This document shows, piece by piece, positions 33,503 to 46,523 of a DNA stretch of 64,000 bases. Source of the stretch: Limnoperna fortunei (Eukaryota > Mollusca > Bivalvia > Mytilida > Modiolidae). Each line of letters opens with the position of its first letter. Position 1 is the stretch's first letter. The stretch covers positions 48,189,644-48,253,643 of the forward strand of contig OX104113.1 of assembly GCA_944474755.1 (NCBI GenBank), written 5' to 3'. The notes beneath the pieces are model-generated. The model had not been told where the DNA came from, made no database searches, and saw nothing but the letters and a program-made list of their open reading frames with translations. Position numbers and translations under genes: made by a program.

Positions 33503-35459
33503 GTCAAACCCGTTTTGACCTCGCGAATAGAAGATGAGTTAAGGGAATTAAGAATTTAGTAAGTGATAAGCCTCCGTCACCCCATCCATCGCTATTTAGT
33601 CTTTCATTTCGTTAGTCCCTGCAGATAAACGTCAGTTAATTCTTTCAAACTGTTGTACATTATACATAATGTTTTCACAAAAGAGTAAGATGACCATCAG
33701 TCTAGAGATCAAGAAGGATGATAAGGACCCTACCGTTTCAACGGAAATAGCTGATGTTCGGAAAATTGCAGGCCAAATTGACTATGAGGCTGCACGAAAA
33801 TATTTCAAAAAATGAAAGTCCAGAAGTAAAAGACATTGATGAGTGGGGTAGCCTACGAATTGAAGCTCCTGACATCAATTAAACTTGTGCTACAAATAAC
33901 CGTTTCCTGAATATTTCCTATTGAAATTTCTGCTCTTTTTTAGGTCAAGATGAAACTAGCTGATGTGACGTGTTTTATTTGCTAATATCTGCTATGCTTA
34001 AAGCTACCATTTTACATGTTTTCTTTATTTCGAGGTCTGGAACCAGACTGAAAGGGTTTCCATCCCACCGCGTCCCCGTTTGGCGTAAAGGGGATACCCT
34101 CTCGTATGGAGGAAGGGGTTGCCAGGTGATAATACGGAAAGGCTGGTCGCGGACCGTAGTGTCTAACGTTTAAAAAGTGCCACGCTCCTTGCACGATAAA
34201 GACCCCTTTTGTAGATTTCAAAAAAAGAAGGCTCAGTGTAGTCACTACCAACAAGCTTAATTCTCCACCCCTACCAAAAACTCCACACTTTTCAAGTTTC
34301 AGTATAAATTGTATTCCCGGTGTTCCATCCCACACGTTATTTTCCGTTGATTGTTTGTTTACTTGTTCTGAATGTAGCCGAAATACTGCTCACTAGGTCA
34401 AACACGTTTTGACCTCACGAATAGAAGATGAGTAAAAGGAGCTAAATTAAGAATTTAGTAAGTAGTAAGCCTCCGTCGCCCCATCCATCGCTATTAGTCT
34501 TTCATTTCGTTAGTCGCTACGGATAAACGTCAGTAAATTTTTTCGAACTGTTGTTCATTCTACATAATGTTTTCACCAAAGAGTAAGATGACCATCAGTC
34601 TAGAAATCAAGAAGGATGATAAGGACCATACCGTTTCAACGGAAATAGATGACGTTCAGAAAATTACAGGCCAAATTGACTATCAGGCTGCAAGAAAATA
34701 TTTCAAAATAGAAAGTCTAAAAGACATTGATGAGTGGGGTAGCCAAAGAATACAAGATCCTGACATCAATTTAACTTGTGCTACAAATAACCTGTTTCCT
34801 GAATATTTCCTATTGAAATTTCTGCTCTTTTTTAGGTCGAGATGAAACTAGCTGAAATGACGTGTTTTTATTTGCTAATATATGCTATGCTTAAAGCTAC
34901 CATTTTACATGTTTTCTTTATTTCGAGGTCTGGGACCAGACTGGAAGGGTTCCCAGCCCAGCCCGTCCCCGTTTTGCGTAAAGGGGATACCCTCTCGTAT
35001 GGAGGAAGGGGTTGCCAGGTGATAATACAGAAAGGCTGGTCGCGGACCGTAGTGGCTAACGCTTGAAAGTGCCACGCTCCTTGCACGATAAAGACCCCTT
35101 TTGAAGATTTAAAAAAAAGGCTCAGTGTAGTCACTACCAACAAGCTAAATTCTCCACCCCTACCAAAAACTCCACACTTTTCAAGCTTCAGTATAAATTG
35201 TATTCCCGGTGTTCCATCCCACACGTTATTTTCCGTTGATTAATTGTTTGTTTACTTGTTCTGAATATAGCTGAAATACTGCTCACTGTGTCAAACACGT
35301 TTTGACCCCACGAATAGAAGATGAGTAAAGGGAGCTAAATTAAAAATTTAGTAAGTGATAAGCCTCCGTCGCCCCATCCATAGCTATTAGTCTTTCATTT
35401 CGTTAGTCACTGCAGATAAACGTCAGTTAATTCTTTCAAACTGTTGTACATTCTACATA

Positions 35460-36065
35460 ATGTTTTCACAAAAGAATAAGATGACCATTAGTCTAGAGAT
35501 CAAGAAGGATGATAAGGACCATACCGTTTCAACGGAAATAGCTGATGTTCGGAAAATTACAGGCCAAATTGACTATGAGGCTGCAAGAAAATATTTCAAA
35601 AAATGAAAGTCCAGAAGTAAAAGACATCGATGAGTGGGGTAGTCTAAGAATACAAGATCCTGACATCAATTTAACTTGTGCTACAAATAACGTGTTTCCT
35701 GCATATTTTCTATTGAAATTTCTGCTCTTTTTTAGGTCAAGATGAAACAAGCTAAATTCTCCACCCCTACCAAAATCTCCACACTTTTCAAGTTTCAGTA
35801 TAAATTGTATTCCCGGTGTTCCATCCCACACGTTATTTTCCGTTGATTTATTCTTTTTTTACCTGTTCTGAATGTAGCTGAAATACTGCTCACTAGGTCC
35901 AACCCGTTTGACCCAACGAATAGAAGATGAGTTAGTGGAGCTAAATTAAGAATTTAGTAAGTGATAAGCCTCCGTCGCCCCATCCATAGCTATTAGTCTT
36001 TCATTTCGTTAGTCCATGCAGATAAACGTCAGTTAATTCTTTCAAACTGTTGTACATTCTACATA
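35460..36065. repeat. 606-bp deletion-fusion monomer at the start of the higher-order region
   Basis: At 35,741-35,760 the left side (GTCAAGATGAAAC) of an edge-type monomer joins directly to the right side (AAACAAGCTAAATTCTCC) of a monomer of the type at 41,425. AAAC is shared at the join. From 35,745 on, the sequence matches the segment 6120 bp downstream, so this is where the amplified higher-order DNA begins. Confidence 0.85.
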
Positions 36066-39000
36066 ATGTTTTCACAAAAGAGTAAGATGACCATCAGTCT
36101 AGAGATCAAGAAGGATGATAAGGACCATACCGTTTCAAAGGAAATAGCTGATGTTCGGAAAATTACAGGCCAAATTGACTATGAGGCTGCAAGAAAATAT
36201 TTCAAAAAAATGATGAAAGTCCAGAAGTAAAAGACATTGATGAGTGGGGTAGCCTAAGAATGCAAGATCCTGACATCAATTTAACTTGTGCTACAAAATA
36301 CCTGTTTCCTGCATATTTTCTTTTGAAATTTCTGCTCTTTTTTAGGTCAAGATGAAACTAGCTGAAATGACGTGTTTTTATTTGATAATATCGGCTATGC
36401 TTTAAGCTACCATTTTACATGTTTTCTTTATTTCGAGGTCTGGGACCAGACTGAAAGGGTTCCCAGCCCAGCGCGTCCCCGTTTGGCGTAAAGGGGATAC
36501 TCTCTCGTATGGGGGAAGGGGTTGCCAGGTCATAATACGGAAAGGCTGGTCAGGTACCGTAGTGGCTAACGCTTGATAAGAGCCATGCTCCTTGCGCTCT
36601 AAAGACCCCTTTTGTAGATTCCAAAAAATGAAGACTCAGTGTAGTCACTACAAACAAGCTAAATTCTCCACCCCTACCAAAATCTCCACACTTTTCAAGT
36701 TTCAGTATAAATTGTATTCCCGGTGTTCCATCCCACACGTTATTTTCCGTTGATTAATTCTTTTCTTACCTGTTCTGAATGTAGCTGAAATACTGCTCAC
36801 TAGGTCCAACCCGTTTGACCCAACGAATAGAAGATGAGTTAGTGGAGCTAAATTAAGAATTTAGTAAGTGATAAGCCTCCGTCGCCCCGTCCATCGTTAT
36901 TAGTCTTTCATTTCGTTAGTCCCTGCAGATAAACGTCAGTAAATTCTTTCAAACTGTTGTACATTCTACATAATGTTTTCACAAAAGAGTAAGATGACCA
37001 TCAGTCTAGAAATCAAGAAGGATGATGAGAGCCATACCGTTTTAACGGAAATAGCTGACGTTCAGAAAATTACAGGCCAAATGGACTATTTTGGCTGCAA
37101 GAAAATATTTCATAATAGAAAGTCCAGAAGTAAAAGACATTGATGAGTGGGGTAGCAAAGGATACAAGATCCTGACATCAATTTAACTTGTGCTACAAAT
37201 AACCTGTTTCCTGAATATTTCACATTGAAATTTCTGCTCTTTTTTAGGTCAAGATGAAACTAGCTGAAATGACGTTTTTATTTGCTAATATCTGCTATGC
37301 TTAAAGCTACCATTTTGCATGTTTTCTTTATTTCGAGATCTGGGACCAGACTGAAAGGGTTCCCAGCCCAGCGCATCGCCGTTTGGCGTAAAGAGGATAC
37401 CCTCTCGTATGGGGGAAGGGGTTGCCAGGTGATAATACGGAAAGGCTGGTCGCGGACCGTAGTGGCTAACGCTTGAAAGAGCCACGCTCCTTGCACGATA
37501 AAGACCCCTTTTGTCGATTAAAAAAAAACGCTCAGTGTAGTCACTACCAACAAGCTAAATTCTCCACCCCTACCAAAAACTCCACACTTGTCAAGTTTCA
37601 GTATAAATTGTATTCCCGGTGTTCCATCCCACACGTTATTTCCCGTTGATTAATTGTTTGTTTACTTGTTCTGAATGTAGCTGAAATACTGCTCACTAGG
37701 TCCAACCCGTTTGACCCAACGAATAGAAGATGAGTTAGTGGAGCTAAATTAAGAATTTAGTAAGTGATAAGCCTCCGTCGCCCCATCCATAGCTATTAGT
37801 CTTTCATTTCGTTAGTCCCTGCAGATAAACGTCATTTAATTCTTTCAAACTGTTGTACATTCTACATAATGTTTTCACAAAAGAGTAAGATGACCATCAG
37901 TCTAGAGATCAAGGAGGATGATAAGGACCATACCGGTTCAACGGAAATAGCTGATGTTCGGAAAATTACAGGCCAATTTGACTATGAGGCTGCAAGAAAA
38001 TATTGCAAAAAATGAAAGTCCAGAAGTAAAAGACATTGATGAGTGGGGTAGCCTAAGAATGCAAGATCCTGACATCAATTTAACTTGTGCTACAAATAAC
38101 CTGTTTCCTGCATATTTTCTATTGAAATTTCTGCTCTTTTTTAGGTCAAGATGAAACTAGATGAAATGACGTGTTTTTATTTGCTTATATCTGCTATGCT
38201 TAAAGCTACCATTTTACATGTTTTCTTTATTTCGAGGTCTGGGACCAGACTGAAAGGGTTCCCCGTATTTCGTAAATGGGATACCCTCTCGTATGGAGGA
38301 AGGGGTCGCCAGGTGATAATATGGAAAGGCTGGTCGCGGACCGTAGTGGCTAACGCTTGAAAAGTGCCACGCTCCTTGCACGATAAAGACCCCTTTTGTA
38401 GATTTCAAAAAAAAGACTCAGTGTAGTCACTACCAACAAGCTAAATTCTCCACCCCTACCAAAATCTCCACACTTTTCAAGTTTCAGTATAAATTGTATT
38501 CCCGGTGTTCCATCCCACACGTTATTTTCCGTTGATTAATTCTTTTCTTACCTGTTCCGAATGTAGCTGAAATACTGCTCACTAGGTCCAACCCGTTTGA
38601 CCCAACGAATAGAAGATGAGTTAGTGGAGCTAAATTAAGAATTTAGTAAGTGATAAGCCTCCGTCGCCCCGTCCATCGTTATTAGTCTTTCATTTCGTTA
38701 GTCCCTGCAGATAAACGTCAGTAAATTCTTTCAAACTGTTGTACATTCTACATAATGTTTTCACAAAAGAGTAAGATGACCATCAGTCTAGAGATCAAGA
38801 AGGATGATGAGAGCCATACCGTTTTAACGGAAATAGCTGACGTTCAGAAAATTACAGGCCAAATGGACTATTTTGGCTGCAAGAAAATATTTCATAATAG
38901 AAAGTCCAGAAGTAAAAGACATTGATGAGTGGGGTAGCAAAGGATACAAGATCCTGACATCAATTTAACTTGTGCTACAAATAACCTGTTTCCTGAATAT

Positions 39001-42000
39001 TTCACATTGCAATTTCTGCTCTTTTTTAGGTCAAGATAAAACTAGCTGAAATGACGTTTTTATTTGCTAATATCTGCTATGCTTAAAGCTACCATTTTAC
39101 ATGTTTTCTTTATTTCGAGATCTGGGACCAGACTGAAAGGGTTCCCAGCCCAGCGCATCGCCGTTTGGCGTAAAGAGGATACCCTCTCGTATGGGGGAAG
39201 GGGTTGCCAGGTGATAATACGGAAAGGCTGGTCGCGGACCGTAGTGGCTAACGCTTGAAAGAGCCACGCTCCTTGCACGATAAAGACCCCTTTTGTCGAT
39301 TAAAAAAAAACGCTCAGTGTAGTCACTACCAACAAGCTAAATTCTCCACCCCTACCAAAAACTCCACACTTGTCAAGTTTCAGTATAAATTGTATTCCCG
39401 GTGTTCCATCCCACACGTTATTTCCCGTTGATTAATTGTTTGTTTACTTGTTCTGAATGTAGCTGAAATACTGCTCACTAGGTCAAACCCGTTTTGACCT
39501 CACGAATAGAAGATAAGTTAAGGGAGCTAAATTAAGAATTTAGTAAGTGATAAGCCTCCGTCGCCCCATCCATCGCTATTTAGTCTTTCATTTCGTTAGT
39601 GCCTGCAGATAAACGTCAGTTAATTCTTTCAAACTTGTACATTCTACATAATGTTTTCACAAAAGAGTAAGATGACCATCAGTCTAGAGATCAAGAAGGA
39701 TGATAAGGACCATACCGGTTCAACGGAAATAGCTGATGTTCGGAAAATTACAGGCCAATTTGACTATGAGGCTGCAAGAAAATATTGCAACAAATGAAAG
39801 TCCAGAAGTAAAAGACATTGATGAGTGGGGTAGCCTAAGAATGCAAGATCCTGACATCAATTTAACTTGTGCTACAAATAACCTGTTTCCTGCATATTTT
39901 CTATTGAAATTTCTGCTCTTTTTTAGGTCAAGATGAAACTAGATGAAATGACGTGTTTTTATTTGCTTATATCTGCTATGCTTAAAGCTACCATTTTACA
40001 TGTTTTCTTTACTTCGAGGTCTGGGACCAGTCTGAAAGGGTTCCCCGTATTTCGTAAATGGGATACCCTCTCGTATGGAGGAAGGGGTCGCCAGGTGATA
40101 ATACGGAAAGGCTGGTCGCGGACCGTAGTGGCTAACGCTTGAAAAGTGCCACGCTCCTTGCACGATAAAGACCCCTTTTGTAGATTTCAAAAAAAAGACT
40201 CAGTGTAGTCACTACCAACAAGCTTAATTCTCCACCCCTACCAAAAACTTCACACTTTTCAAGTTTCAGTATAAATTGTATTCCCGGTGTTCCATCCCAC
40301 ACGTTATTTTCCGTTGATTAATTGTTTGTTTACTTGTTCTGAATGTAGCTGAAATACTACTCACTATGTCAAACACGTTTTGACCCCACGAATAGAAGAT
40401 GAGTAAAGGGAGCTAAATTAAGAATTTAGTAAGTGATAAGCCTCCGTCGCCCCATCCATAGCTATTAGTCTTTCATTTCGTTAGTCCCTGCAGATAAACG
40501 TCAGTTAATTCTTTCAAACTGTTGTACATTCTACATAATGTTTTCACAAAAGAGTAAGATGACCATCAGTCTAGAGATCAAGAAGGATGATAAGGACCAT
40601 ACCGTTTCAAAGGAAATAGCTGATGTTCGGAAAATTATAGGCAAAATTGACTATGAGGCTGCAAGAAAATATTTCAAAAAAATGAAAGTCCAGAAGTAAA
40701 AGACATTGATGAGTGGGGTAGCCTAAGAATACAAGATCCTGACATCAATTTAACTTGTGCTACAAATAACCTGTTTCCTGCATATTTTCTATTGAAATTT
40801 CTGCTCTTTTTTAGGTCAAGATGAAACTAGATGAAATGACGTGTTTTTATTTGCTTATATCTGCTATGCTTAAAGCTACCATTTTACATGTTTTCTTTAC
40901 TTCGAGGTCTGGGACCAGTCTGAAAGGGTTCCCCGTATTTCGTAAATGGGATACCCTCTCGTATGGAGGAAGGGGTCGCCAGGTGATAATACGGAAAGGC
41001 TGGTCGCGGACCGTAGTGGCTAACGCTTGAAAAGTGCCACGCTCCTTGCACGATAAAGACCCCTTTTGTAGATTTCAAAAAAAAGACTCAGTGTAGTCAC
41101 TACCAACAAGCTAAATTCTCCACCCCTACCAAAATCTCCACACTTTTCAAGTTTCAGTATAAATTGTATTCCCGGTGTTCCATCCCACACGTTATTTTCC
41201 GTTGATTAATTCTTTTCTTACCTGTTCCGAATGTAGCTGAAATACTGCTCACTAGGTCCAACCCGTTTGACCCAACGAATAGAAGATGAGTTAGTGGAGC
41301 TAAATTAAGAATTTAGTAAGTGATAAGCCTCCGTCGCCCCGTCCATCGTTATTAGTCTTTCATTTCGTTAGTCCCTGCAGATAAACGTCAGTAAATTCTT
41401 TCAAACTGTTGTACATTCTACATAATGTTTTCACAAAAGAGTAAGATGACCATCAGTCTAGAGATCAGCCTAAGAATGCAAGATCCTGACATCAATTTAA
41501 CTTGTGCTACAAATAACGTGTTTCCTGCATATTTTCTATTGAAATTTCTGCTCTTTTTTAGGTCAAGATGAAACTAGCTGATGTGACGTTTTATTTGCTA
41601 ATATCTGCTATGCTTAAAGCTACCATTTTACATGTTTTCTTTATTTCGAGGTGTGGGACCAGACTGAAAGGGTTCCCAGCCCAGCGCATCGCCGTTTGGC
41701 GTAAAAGGGATACTCTCTCGTATGGGGGAAGGGGTTGCCAGGTCATAATACGGAAAGGCTGGTCGGGTACCGTAGTGGCTAACGCTTGATAAGAGCCATG
41801 CTCCTTGCGCTCTAAAGACCCCTTTTGTAGATTCCAAAAAATGAAGACTCAGTGTAGTCACTACAAACAAGCTAAATTCTCCACCCCTACCAAAATCTCC
41901 ACACTTTTCAAGTTTCAGTATAAATTGTATTCCCGGTGTTCCATCCCACACGTTATTTTCCGTTGATTTATTCTTTTTTTACCTGTTCTGAATGTAGCTG

Positions 42001-42185
42001 AAATACTGCTCACTAGGTCCAACCCGTTTGACCCAACGAATAGAAGATGAGTTAGTGGAGCTAAATTAAGAATTTAGTAAGTGATAAGCCTCCGTCGCCC
42101 CATCCATAGCTATTAGTCTTTCATTTCGTTAGTCCATGCAGATAAACGTCAGTTAATTCTTTCAAACTGTTGTACATTCTACATA
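36066..42185. repeat. Higher-order unit 1: seven monomers, 6120 bp
   Basis: Monomer lengths in order: 907, 896, 886, 896, 887, 887, 761. Private variants mark each position: AAAAAAATGATGAAAGTCC and TTTGATAATATCGGCTATGC in monomer 1; GACTATTTTGGCTGC in 2 and 4; AAGGAGGATG in 3; TATTGCAACAAATG in 5; GGAAAATTATAGGCAAAATT in 6; the GAGATCAGCCTAAG deletion in 7. The same order recurs in unit 3, offset 10,458. In the lines I compared by eye, no differences between units were found. Confidence 0.93.
41425..42185. repeat. 761-bp monomer with internal 126-bp deletion
   Basis: Sequence jumps from GTCTAGAGATCA to GCCTAAGAATGC, removing most of the exon-like frame. The same deletion, at the same base, recurs at 45,763-46,523 and 51,883-52,643, so it arose once and was copied with the higher-order unit. 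Confidence 0.9.
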
Positions 42186-45100
42186 ATGTTTTCACAAAAG
42201 AGTAAGATGACCATCAGTCTAGAGATCAAGAAGGATGATAAGGACCATACCGTTTCAAAGGAAATAGCTGATGTTCGGAAAATTACAGGCCAAATTGACT
42301 ATGAGGCTGCAAGAAAATATTTCAAAAAAATGATGAAAGTCCAGAAGTAAAAGACATTGATGAGTGGGGTAGCCTAAGAATGCAAGATCCTGACATCAAT
42401 TTAACTTGTGCTACAAAATACCTGTTTCCTGCATATTTTCTTTTGAAATTTCTGCTCTTTTTTAGGTCAAGATGAAACTAGCTGAAATGACGTGTTTTTA
42501 TTTGATAATATCGGCTATGCTTTAAGCTACCATTTTACATGTTTTCTTTATTTCGAGGTCTGGGACCAGACTGAAAGGGTTCCCAGCCCAGCGCGTCCCC
42601 GTTTGGCGTAAAGGGGATACTCTCTCGTATGGGGGAAGGGGTTGCCAGGTCATAATACGGAAAGGCTGGTCAGGTACCGTAGTGGCTAACGCTTGATAAG
42701 AGCCATGCTCCTTGCGCTCTAAAGACCCCTTTTGTAGATTCCAAAAAATGAAGACTCAGTGTAGTCACTACAAACAAGCTAAATTCTCCACCCCTACCAA
42801 AATCTCCACACTTTTCAAGTTTCAGTATAAATTGTATTCCCGGTGTTCCATCCCACACGTTATTTTCCGTTGATTAATTCTTTTCTTACCTGTTCTGAAT
42901 GTAGCTGAAATACTGCTCACTAGGTCCAACCCGTTTGACCCAACGAATAGAAGATGAGTTAGTGGAGCTAAATTAAGAATTTAGTAAGTGATAAGCCTCC
43001 GTCGCCCCGTCCATCGTTATTAGTCTTTCATTTCGTTAGTCCCTGCAGATAAACGTCAGTAAATTCTTTCAAACTGTTGTACATTCTACATAATGTTTTC
43101 ACAAAAGAGTAAGATGACCATCAGTCTAGAAATCAAGAAGGATGATGAGAGCCATACCGTTTTAACGGAAATAGCTGACGTTCAGAAAATTACAGGCCAA
43201 ATGGACTATTTTGGCTGCAAGAAAATATTTCATAATAGAAAGTCCAGAAGTAAAAGACATTGATGAGTGGGGTAGCAAAGGATACAAGATCCTGACATCA
43301 ATTTAACTTGTGCTACAAATAACCTGTTTCCTGAATATTTCACATTGAAATTTCTGCTCTTTTTTAGGTCAAGATGAAACTAGCTGAAATGACGTTTTTA
43401 TTTGCTAATATCTGCTATGCTTAAAGCTACCATTTTGCATGTTTTCTTTATTTCGAGATCTGGGACCAGACTGAAAGGGTTCCCAGCCCAGCGCATCGCC
43501 GTTTGGCGTAAAGAGGATACCCTCTCGTATGGGGGAAGGGGTTGCCAGGTGATAATACGGAAAGGCTGGTCGCGGACCGTAGTGGCTAACGCTTGAAAGA
43601 GCCACGCTCCTTGCACGATAAAGACCCCTTTTGTCGATTAAAAAAAAACGCTCAGTGTAGTCACTACCAACAAGCTAAATTCTCCACCCCTACCAAAAAC
43701 TCCACACTTGTCAAGTTTCAGTATAAATTGTATTCCCGGTGTTCCATCCCACACGTTATTTCCCGTTGATTAATTGTTTGTTTACTTGTTCTGAATGTAG
43801 CTGAAATACTGCTCACTAGGTCAAACCCGTTTTGACCTCACGAATAGAAGATAAGTTAAGGGAGCTAAATTAAGAATTTAGTAAGTGATAAGCCTCCGTC
43901 GCCCCATCCATCGCTATTTAGTCTTTCATTTCGTTAGTGCCTGCAGATAAACGTCAGTTAATTCTTTCAAACTTGTACATTCTACATAATGTTTTCACAA
44001 AAGAGTAAGATGACCATCAGTCTAGAGATCAAGAAGGATGATAAGGACCATACCGGTTCAACGGAAATAGCTGATGTTCGGAAAATTACAGGCCAATTTG
44101 ACTATGAGGCTGCAAGAAAATATTGCAACAAATGAAAGTCCAGAAGTAAAAGACATTGATGAGTGGGGTAGCCTAAGAATGCAAGATCCTGACATCAATT
44201 TAACTTGTGCTACAAATAACCTGTTTCCTGCATATTTTCTATTGAAATTTCTGCTCTTTTTTAGGTCAAGATGAAACTAGATGAAATGACGTGTTTTTAT
44301 TTGCTTATATCTGCTATGCTTAAAGCTACCATTTTACATGTTTTCTTTACTTCGAGGTCTGGGACCAGTCTGAAAGGGTTCCCCGTATTTCGTAAATGGG
44401 ATACCCTCTCGTATGGAGGAAGGGGTCGCCAGGTGATAATACGGAAAGGCTGGTCGCGGACCGTAGTGGCTAACGCTTGAAAAGTGCCACGCTCCTTGCA
44501 CGATAAAGACCCCTTTTGTAGATTTCAAAAAAAAGACTCAGTGTAGTCACTACCAACAAGCTTAATTCTCCACCCCTACCAAAAACTTCACACTTTTCAA
44601 GTTTCAGTATAAATTGTATTCCCGGTGTTCCATCCCACACGTTATTTTCCGTTGATTAATTGTTTGTTTACTTGTTCTGAATGTAGCTGAAATACTACTC
44701 ACTATGTCAAACACGTTTTGACCCCACGAATAGAAGATGAGTAAAGGGAGCTAAATTAAGAATTTAGTAAGTGATAAGCCTCCGTCGCCCCATCCATAGC
44801 TATTAGTCTTTCATTTCGTTAGTCCCTGCAGATAAACGTCAGTTAATTCTTTCAAACTGTTGTACATTCTACATAATGTTTTCACAAAAGAGTAAGATGA
44901 CCATCAGTCTAGAGATCAAGAAGGATGATAAGGACCATACCGTTTCAAAGGAAATAGCTGATGTTCGGAAAATTATAGGCAAAATTGACTATGAGGCTGC
45001 AAGAAAATATTTCAAAAAAATGAAAGTCCAGAAGTAAAAGACATTGATGAGTGGGGTAGCCTAAGAATACAAGATCCTGACATCAATTTAACTTGTGCTA

Positions 45101-46523
45101 CAAATAACCTGTTTCCTGCATATTTTCTATTGAAATTTCTGCTCTTTTTTAGGTCAAGATGAAACTAGATGAAATGACGTGTTTTTATTTGCTTATATCT
45201 GCTATGCTTAAAGCTACCATTTTACATGTTTTCTTTACTTCGAGGTCTGGGACCAGTCTGAAAGGGTTCCCCGTATTTCGTAAATGGGATACCCTCTCGT
45301 ATGGAGGAAGGGGTCGCCAGGTGATAATACGGAAAGGCTGGTCGCGGACCGTAGTGGCTAACGCTTGAAAAGTGCCACGCTCCTTGCACGATAAAGACCC
45401 CTTTTGTAGATTTCAAAAAAAAGACTCAGTGTAGTCACTACCAACAAGCTAAATTCTCCACCCCTACCAAAATCTCCACACTTTTCAAGTTTCAGTATAA
45501 ATTGTATTCCCGGTGTTCCATCCCACACGTTATTTTCCGTTGATTAATTCTTTTCTTACCTGTTCCGAATGTAGCTGAAATACTGCTCACTAGGTCCAAC
45601 CCGTTTGACCCAACGAATAGAAGATGAGTTAGTGGAGCTAAATTAAGAATTTAGTAAGTGATAAGCCTCCGTCGCCCCGTCCATCGTTATTAGTCTTTCA
45701 TTTCGTTAGTCCCTGCAGATAAACGTCAGTAAATTCTTTCAAACTGTTGTACATTCTACATAATGTTTTCACAAAAGAGTAAGATGACCATCAGTCTAGA
45801 GATCAGCCTAAGAATGCAAGATCCTGACATCAATTTAACTTGTGCTACAAATAACGTGTTTCCTGCATATTTTCTATTGAAATTTCTGCTCTTTTTTAGG
45901 TCAAGATGAAACTAGCTGATGTGACGTTTTATTTGCTAATATCTGCTATGCTTAAAGCTACCATTTTACATGTTTTCTTTATTTCGAGGTGTGGGACCAG
46001 ACTGAAAGGGTTCCCAGCCCAGCGCATCGCCGTTTGGCGTAAAAGGGATACTCTCTCGTATGGGGGAAGGGGTTGCCAGGTCATAATACGGAAAGGCTGG
46101 TCGGGTACCGTAGTGGCTAACGCTTGATAAGAGCCATGCTCCTTGCGCTCTAAAGACCCCTTTTGTAGATTCCAAAAAATGAAGACTCAGTGTAGTCACT
46201 ACAAACAAGCTAAATTCTCCACCCCTACCAAAATCTCCACACTTTTCAAGTTTCAGTATAAATTGTATTCCCGGTGTTCCATCCCACACGTTATTTTCCG
46301 TTGATTTATTCTTTTTTTACCTGTTCTGAATGTAGCTGAAATACTGCTCACTAGGTCCAACCCGTTTGACCCAACGAATAGAAGATGAGTTAGTGGAGCT
46401 AAATTAAGAATTTAGTAAGTGATAAGCCTCCGTCGCCCCATCCATAGCTATTAGTCTTTCATTTCGTTAGTCCATGCAGATAAACGTCAGTTAATTCTTT
46501 CAAACTGTTGTACATTCTACATA
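42186..46523. repeat. Higher-order unit 2: five-monomer version, 4338 bp
   Basis: Lengths 907, 896, 887, 887, 761. It equals unit 1 minus its monomers 3 and 4 or an equivalent pair (896 and 886, 1782 bp); 6120 minus 1782 is exactly 4338. The switch lies within the monomer starting at 43,093: its beginning matches unit-1 monomer 2 (37 kb) and from about 43,820 (TCAAACCCGTTTTGACCTCA) it matches unit-1 monomer 4 (39.5 kb). Confidence 0.92.

Larger units (their letters stand above)
31867..35459. repeat. Edge block: four individually distinct monomers
   Basis: Lengths 907, 895, 898 and 893. Unlike the interior, no two of these share a private set of variants, and there is no higher-order periodicity. 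Monomers at 32,774 and 34,567 retain the longest version of the monomer's plus-strand open frame; those at 31,867 and 33,669 carry the one-base change in the A-run after AATATTTCAAAA that breaks it. Confidence 0.85.
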
